Shown here: piece after piece, positions 1 through 6,600 of the stretch
Numbering within the stretch: position 1 is the first letter of the stretch
How the letters are laid out: the number at the start of each line of letters is the position of its first letter
Origin: JBAXLO01 sp037134755
Lineage (GTDB): Bacteria > Bacteroidota > Bacteroidia > Bacteroidales > JACABE01
NCBI GenBank assembly: GCA_037134755.1
Contig: JBAXLO010000221.1
Coordinates: 1 to 7,199, forward strand
Direction of reading: 5' to 3'
Length of the DNA stretch: 7,199 nucleotides
Notes under the pieces: model-generated
Database searches by the model: none
Told to the model about the DNA's origin: nothing
The model's input: the letters and a program-made list of their open reading frames with translations, nothing else
Program-made: the position numbers and the translations under genes

Positions 1-209
1 TGCAGCGTTGTAACTGCCTCATGCAGCTTTTTCGGGATTTTGAATGATTTTGTTTGGGATATTGGCTTAGTAATGACACCACAGAATTTAGCTTTTATGC
101 TCTCTTTAAAAAGTATTTTTAGCAGCAAGTTTTTATGAGCTCTCTTTTTTTGAGAATTAAAACATTTTATTACACTCTTTTCATTTTATTTTGAAATTTA
201 TTGCATAAA

Positions 210-227
210 ATAACACTTAAATGTTAT
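210..227. repeat. 18-bp near-palindrome
   Basis: The sequence is ATAACA, then CTTAAA, then TGTTAT. The two 6-base arms are perfect reverse complements and the centre contains the self-complementary TTAA, so 16 of 18 positions are symmetric. It ends two bases before the ATG at 229 that opens a 15-codon frame. The symmetry would suit a dimeric regulator, but short AT-rich palindromes arise easily by chance. No function is assigned. Confidence 0.3.
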
Positions 228-337
228 GATGAAGACAAATATGAAAAACACATACCTCTTTATGTTAGCAGTATAATGAATAGCGCCCCTAAAATTTAAC
301 ATTTCAAGGCGAAAATGAATATTATCAATACGATACA

Positions 338-363
338 TTGTTAGTAAAAATACATTATCTTTG
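338..363 (+). promoter_or_regulatory. candidate Bacteroidota-type promoter for the giant gene
   Basis: TATCTTTG at 356-363 matches the Bacteroidota -7 consensus TAnnTTTG at every fixed position. A TTG at 338-340 is a possible -33 element, but the gap of 15 bases is shorter than the roughly 19-21 usually described, so the pair is imperfect. Transcription would begin near 370 and leave a leader of about 195 bases before the ATG at 566. It is the best match I found upstream of the gene. It rests on a short motif in AT-rich DNA. Confidence 0.3.
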
Positions 364-369
364 CCACCT

Positions 370-387
370 GATATTTTAAAGAATATC
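370..387. repeat. inverted repeat at the predicted transcription start
   Basis: GATATT at 370-375 and AATATC at 382-387 are perfect reverse complements separated by six bases (TTAAAG). It begins seven bases after the candidate -7 box, where transcription would be expected to start. It could be an operator or a weak stem at the 5' end of the transcript. The arms are AT-rich and short, so chance is a real alternative. Confidence 0.25.
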
Positions 388-565
388 TAAAGTAAACTTC
401 CCGCCTATATTTAATTTGTAATTATCTTGGGTTGATGCGAAAAGTTTTGCTTTCTTTAGTCCTCATAAGCAGTATCCGTAATAGCAACTACAGCGGCTTC
501 TGGACAAGATTAGCTATACTTAATAACATTGACAATAATAATTAATACAAATTAAATATTTATAT

Positions 566-628
566 ATGAAAAAGACGATTACAATTTTAACTTTAGTCCT
601 TGTCTTAGGGTTGACAAGTTTAATGGCT
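566..628 (+). other. signal peptide of the giant protein (codons 1-21)
   Basis: The n-region is MKK. A hydrophobic core runs from about residue 5 to 16 (ITILTLVLVLGL), followed by a polar c-region TSLMA. The likely cleavage is after Ala21, ahead of TLPP. There is no Cys at or just after the cleavage region, so this is a standard type I signal peptide and not a lipoprotein signal. It directs the protein through Sec across the inner membrane. Confidence 0.87.
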
Positions 629-3600
629 ACTTTACCACCCATTACTTTACCACCCACCATCACCTCCTTCACCCCTGCATCCGGTGCCATTGGTAGCAGC
701 GTAACAATTACAGGAACAAATTTTAATACTACAGCAGCACAAAACATTGTTTTTTTTGGTGCTACCAAGGCAGTGGTTATAGCAGCCAGTGCTACCAGCT
801 TAACGGTAACAGTTCCATTAGGTGCTACCTATCAGTACCTATCGGTTACTAATCTTGCTGTTAGGCTAACGGCTTACTCTGCTAAACCATTTAATGTTAC
901 CTTGGCTGGTAGTATTACCTTTACAGACAAAGTTGATTTCGCTACTGGCACAAGCCCTTTTTCAGTAAGACTAGGAGATATAGATGGCGATGGCAAAGTT
1001 GATTTGGTTATAAATAATTATTCCAGCAAAACGATATCGGTATTCCGCAACACCTCTAGCTCAGGCACAGTGAGTTTTGCAGATAAGGTTGATTTAGCAA
1101 CAGTCAATTACCCTTTATCAGTTAGTATAGTAGATATAGATGGGGATGGAAAACCTGATTTTGTAGTGGCTAATGCTGGCAGCTACACCGTATCGGTATT
1201 TCGGAATATCTCATCGGGTACAACAGTGCTTTTTGAAACTGAGGTTGATTTCGAAACAGTCAATTTTCCTACGAATGACGTGAGTATAGGCGATATAGAT
1301 GGCGATGGCAAACCTGATTTGGTCATGGCTAATAGTAACAGCACCATATCAGTATTGCGTAACACCTCCACTTCAGGTAATCTGAGTTTTGCCACTAAAG
1401 TTGATTTCGCAACAAGCTATACTCCTAATTATGTAAGTATAGGCGATATTGATGGCGATGGCAAAGTTGATTTGGCTGTGGTTAATGCTGACTACAATAC
1501 CGTATCAGTATTGCGCAACATTTCTTCGGGCACAACAGTGCTTTTTGAAACTAATGTTAATTTCGCTACAGGCTCAATCCCTCGTACAGTTAGTATAGGC
1601 GATATAGATGGCGATGGCAAAGCTGATTTGGTAGTAGCTAATATTGGCGACAAAACCGTATCGGTATTTCGCAACATCTCCTCGGGTACAACAGTGCTTT
1701 TTCAAACTAAGGTTGATTTCGCAACAGGCATATCCCCTTTTTCAGTGAGTATAGGCGATATAGATGGCGATGGCAAAGCTGATTTGGCAGTGGTTAATGC
1801 TAGTGGTGGCAATGTATCGGTATTGCGCAACGCTTCTACTTCGGGAAACCTGAGTTTTTCAACTATGGTTAATTTCGCAACTGGCATATCCCCTCGCTCA
1901 GTGAGTATAGGCGATATAGATGGTGATGGTAAACCTGATTTGGTTGTGGTTAATAATAACAGCAACACCGTATCGGTAATTAGGCAAATACCACCCCATG
2001 TTCAGGTTTCAGCAACTCTAGGTAATACTTTTGGGGGTTATGCTACTCTCAAAACTGCTTTCGATTCAATTAATTCAGGTTATCATAAGGGTGTTATTAA
2101 TATTGCTATAATTGCCAATACTACCGAAACTGCAAGTGCTGTACTTAATGCAAGCGGAACCGGAACTTCTCCTAATATATCAAGCTATAATTCCATCACT
2201 ATTTCGCCTAGTGGTGGGGTAGCCCGTACAATTAGCGGTAACCTTATGGGTCAGCTCATTTTGTTGAATGGGGCAGATAGTATTACAATTGACGGGCTAA
2301 ATACCGGTGGCAATTCCCTGACATTTGATAATTCGAGCACTTATATGAATGCTTCTACTCTATATATTAATAGCGATGCTTCGAATAATACAATTGCCAA
2401 TTGCACTATACTTGGTTCATCTACTTCTACCTCTAATTCAGCAACTGTTGTTTTTGGTAATAATTGTCCCGCAACCGGTAACGATAACAACAATATCAAC
2501 CATTGCAACATTGGTCCATCGGGAAGTAATTTGCCTTACTGTGCTATACAATATAGTGGAGGATCTACCGAAGCAACAGCCAACAGTGGCAACACGCTTA
2601 GCTATAACAATATTTATGATTGGTATAGCCCAACTTCTAATGATTATGCCATTTATATTGTGTCGTCCTATATCAATAGAAACTGTACTATCGATCACAA
2701 TAGTTTTTATCAGACTGCCTCACGTACCAAAACATCAATATCATATTATTATAGTTATGCGATGTATTTATCAGGGTCAACCCCCATTAATTACAGCTAT
2801 GGTGAAACTATTACCAATAATTACATAGGTGGAAGTGCCCCCCAATGTGCAGGGGCAGCTATGAGTTACACCGGAGCAGCAGGAGGCAGAGTAAGCTTTC
2901 AGCCAATTTTTTTGAACATGGGAACAACCACACCTACTACCATCAAAAACAATATAATTAAAAACATAAGCCTTACTGCTGAATACGATGTTACACTTAT
3001 ACCTATTTCAGTTCAATCAGGAGCTTTCGAAATAGACAACAATACGATTGGATCTTCAACGGATAATGCAAATATCACTCTTAACTCCACAGCAGGAGGG
3101 GTCTCTTTCTATGGAATTTACAATACAAATACTGCAAGCATTTCGAGCATCAATAACAATACTATAGGTGGTATTACCATGGATGGGAAGGATGTAAGCG
3201 GAAACCGCATGAATGCTTTTTATGGCATTAACATCGCCAGCACTTCTTCAACTATCGATACTATTAAAAACAACCTTATAGGGAGTCTTACTACTGCCAA
3301 TTCTGTTTCAATTACAAATTCAACCGGTGTTTGCCGAATGTTTTACGAAGGTATTAATCTGGCAGCATTTTCTCTTGGTATAATGCTTATTGATAGCAAT
3401 ATCATTGCTAACTTAAGTATTATAAAAGATGCTACACGAGTAGGAGTTGACAAAACAGGCGGTATCTACTCCGCGGCCGTTGGGGCAACTATTAGCAACA
3501 ACACCATTTACAACCTTAAAAATGGATTGATTTACTCATCAACACCAGGCACTAACTATGAATATTACGCACCTTTAGTTGGCATTTACCTAAATCATGC

Positions 3601-6600
3601 CAGTGGCACTACTACCGTATGTAAAAATAAGATATACGCGCTTTTATGCATCAGTACTACCAGTACTTTACAAATGACGATGGCAGGCATTTATAAAGAA
3701 GGAAATGGTTTGGCTGTGATAGACAGAAACCTTATATATGGTATTAGTACCACTGCCACTACTCCGGCAGGTTTCCTTATCCGTGGTATTTCTTCCTACC
3801 TTACATCTGCTCCAACTCCTGATGCTACCCTTACTATAAAGAACAATATTATTTCTTTAGGTTTAGATGAAACGGGTGCAAATATAGCAGCTAATCATGT
3901 TTACACCGGGATTAACCTTAATTATGTTTCTGGCCGTAATGTTTATTATAACACTTGTTATATTGGAGGAAGTGCTGCCAGTGGAAGTTGTAATTCATAC
4001 GCTTATTATCAAACAGGAACAGCTGCGGAAGATATTCGAAACAATATTTTCTACAATGCTCGTACTAATACTAGTGCAACGGGTAAGCATTATGCTATAT
4101 CTAGTACAGACGGAACATTTACATCATGCGATTATAATGATTATTACACTTCGGGTACAGGTGGAGTGTTGGGGCAGTTAAATACTGCTGATAAAACATC
4201 ACTATTAAGTTGGCAAGCAACCACATCAGGCGATACCCATAGTTATACCAAGAATCCTGCACTAAGCAATGCAGGTGGTATATTAGCCGCCAATTATCTG
4301 CCTTCGCACCCTAATTTGGTTGCCGCAATAGGCACAGGTATAACAACTGATTATACAGGAACTACTCGTAGTATAACTTTACCGGCCATGGGTGCTAACG
4401 AATATACAGTAATACCGTTTAAGCCTGTTGAAGTAACAGCTAGCTTAGGAACCACAGGTCCTTCTTTATACACTAATTTAAAAGCAGCTTTCGATTCAAT
4501 AAATACAGGTTATCATAAGGGTGCAATTACTATTAAGATTAACGACAATACTACAGAAACTGAAAGCGCTAAACTTAATGCCAGCGGAAGCGGAACATCG
4601 CCAAATATATCAAGCTACTCTTCTGTAAACATCTACCCTACAGCAACAGGTTTAACTATTGGAGGGAATCTTCCAGCACCACTAATTGACTTAAATGGAT
4701 CCGATACTGTAACTATTAATGGTAGCTTAAACGGTTTGAATGCAGGCAAAGACTTGCAGATAATTAATGTCAGTACACTTGCAACGGCAGGTACTTCAAC
4801 TATTCGTTTTATCAACGATGCTTCCTACAACACAGTTAAATACTGCACCATAAAGGGGTCGACTTATGATGCTAACGCTGGAGTGCTATTTTTTAGCACG
4901 GGAACTACAACAGGAAACTTAGGAAACCATATTGACAACAACAATATTACCAATGCTGATAATGCCAATAGACCTAGATATACTATATATTCTTTGGGAA
5001 CGAGTGATATTATAAACAACAGTCAGGATACAATTAGCAACAACAATATCTATGATTTTCTGAACAAGGGAGTTTCATCATATGGTATCTTCTTATCATC
5101 TTACAGTACAGCATGGGCAGTTACAGCAAATAATTTTTACGAAACAACTACATTTGCCCCAACAGGAGCATTTATATATTATCCAATATACATAGGTAAT
5201 ACTTCAGGAAATAATTTTACAGTTAACGATAACTATATTGGAGGCTCTGCCAGCGACCATACAGGCACATGGAGTGTAAATGCTGCGTCAGCACATACTT
5301 TTTACGGAATATACCTTAGTGTGGATACTACGACAGCTAGTTCTGTTCAAAATAATACTATACAAAGCATATCCTATACGAGCACATCCGACGCCCTCTG
5401 GAGAGGTATTAATATAAGTGCTGGCAAAGTAAATATTGGAACCATAACCGGAAACACTATAGGTTCAGCTACCGTAACAGGTTCTATAATGTTAACAAAT
5501 GCAACTGCATATGCATATTCTTATGGTGTATATATAGCCAGTCCGTCAACAGTGAATTTTCAAAATAACATTATAGGTGGTATTACTACGATTGGTTCAG
5601 CAACAATTGGTCATAGTTTTAATGGGATATATAAATCGGCAAAAGCAGGAACAACAACTTTAAGTAACAATTGCATTAAAAATATTATTGCACAAAGTAC
5701 AGCTACAAGTAACATACAATCAGTTATTGGAATATTAAGTTCCGGATCAGGTGCTGTTACCATTGTTAACGATTCTATTTACAATCTAACGAATAATACT
5801 ACAAATGCTACTGTTGGAATGGGAGGTTTTGTTCAGGGTATTGTTACCACAGCCGGAACGAATACTATTACAGGCAATATCGTTCATGATTTAACTATTG
5901 CTAATGCAAATAATTCACTAACAAATGGAACATCAGTAATAGGTATTAGCCAAATGAGCTCTACTATAAAACAAAACGTTTCGGGCAATACCATTTATAA
6001 TTTATCGAATACGTATTCTTCTTTTGGAGGAGGTGTAATCGGGCTTTATTATACGGGTGCTACAACAGATACTAATACGGTTTCTAAAAACTTTATTTAT
6101 GGATTATCTGCTACATCGGCAAGTGCAAGTTTGTATGGGATTAAAATAGATGGTGGAACTGCAACTTATGCAAACAATATTATTAGCTTAGGTACAGGTA
6201 TAACTACAGGGAATACTATATATGGTATTAAATTAGTTGCCATCGGAGGCAATACTCTCAACCTATACTACAATACAATAGATATTGAAGGCACAGCAAC
6301 AGGTGTAACCGGGAATACATATGCACTATCAAATATTGGTGGTAATACAAGGATTTACAAGAACAATATCTTCAATAATTCTCGTTTGGGTGGTACTACC
6401 GGAAAGCATTATGCGGTATCAATAATTGATAAAACAAATCTAACCTGTGATTATAATGATTATTATGCACCTAATGGTGTGCTGGGAGTTTATAATACTA
6501 TTGATGAAAAAACAACATTAATAGACTGGGCAACTTCAACAGGAGGAGATACGCATAGCAAAAATGCAAATCCTACATTTGCAAGTGCCGGAGGTACTTT

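Larger units (their letters stand above)
1..565. other. AT-rich upstream region without a convincing gene
   Basis: No frame on either strand gives a recognisable protein. Forward frame 1 is open only to a TGA at 136-138. On the reverse strand a frame is open from 185 to the left edge, but it has no in-frame ATG and no family resemblance. Bases 1-110 look less AT-rich than 110-350, so the edge of a neighbouring gene could lie there. The stretch also holds a promoter candidate (338-363), inverted repeats at 210-227 and 370-387, an imperfect direct repeat (93-107 and 131-147), and a tiny frame at 229-276 encoding MKTNMKNTYLFMLAV. No rho-independent terminator (GC-rich stem followed by a T run) was seen. 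Confidence 0.7.

Noticed and set aside
1..185. Reverse-strand frame open from 185 to the left edge, reading KFCGVITKPISQTKSF and then KIPKKLHEAVTTL
   Set aside because: It has a plausible composition but no in-frame ATG and no recognisable family. An alternative reverse ATG at 22-20 leaves only seven codons. Sequence to the left is needed to judge it.
529..557. Sigma70-like TTGACA at 529-534 with a weak TTAAAT at 552-557
   Set aside because: It would start transcription at or after the ATG at 566, and Bacteroidota promoters use a different consensus.
520..768. Minus-strand frame across the gene start and TIG domain
   Set aside because: It is antisense to the signal peptide and TIG domain, and its C-terminal part is translated AT-rich intergenic sequence.
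1183..1968. Minus-strand open frames at 1183-1395, 1492-1677 and 1702-1968 with mutually similar proteins (SALPSPSISPILT-like)
   Set aside because: They are antisense to the FG-GAP repeats. Their similarity comes from the repeated calcium-loop DNA read backwards, and they resemble no family.
2349..2828. 159-codon forward frame inside beta-helix module 1, plus a minus-strand frame at 2438-2698
   Set aside because: Both lie wholly within the main reading frame, which carries clear domain motifs. The alternative proteins are low-complexity Ile/Leu/Thr-rich without motifs.
3897..4181. 94-codon forward frame overlapping the end of module 1
   Set aside because: It overlaps the conserved tail block, whose similarity to module 2 is in the main frame. 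It is a shadow.
4633..4815. Minus-strand frame opposite the head of module 2
   Set aside because: Antisense shadow of a conserved protein segment, with no motif of its own.
5506..5520. Short palindrome TGCATATGCA within module 2
   Set aside because: It is in coding sequence and arises from alternating Ala/Tyr codons. Nothing else suggests a site.
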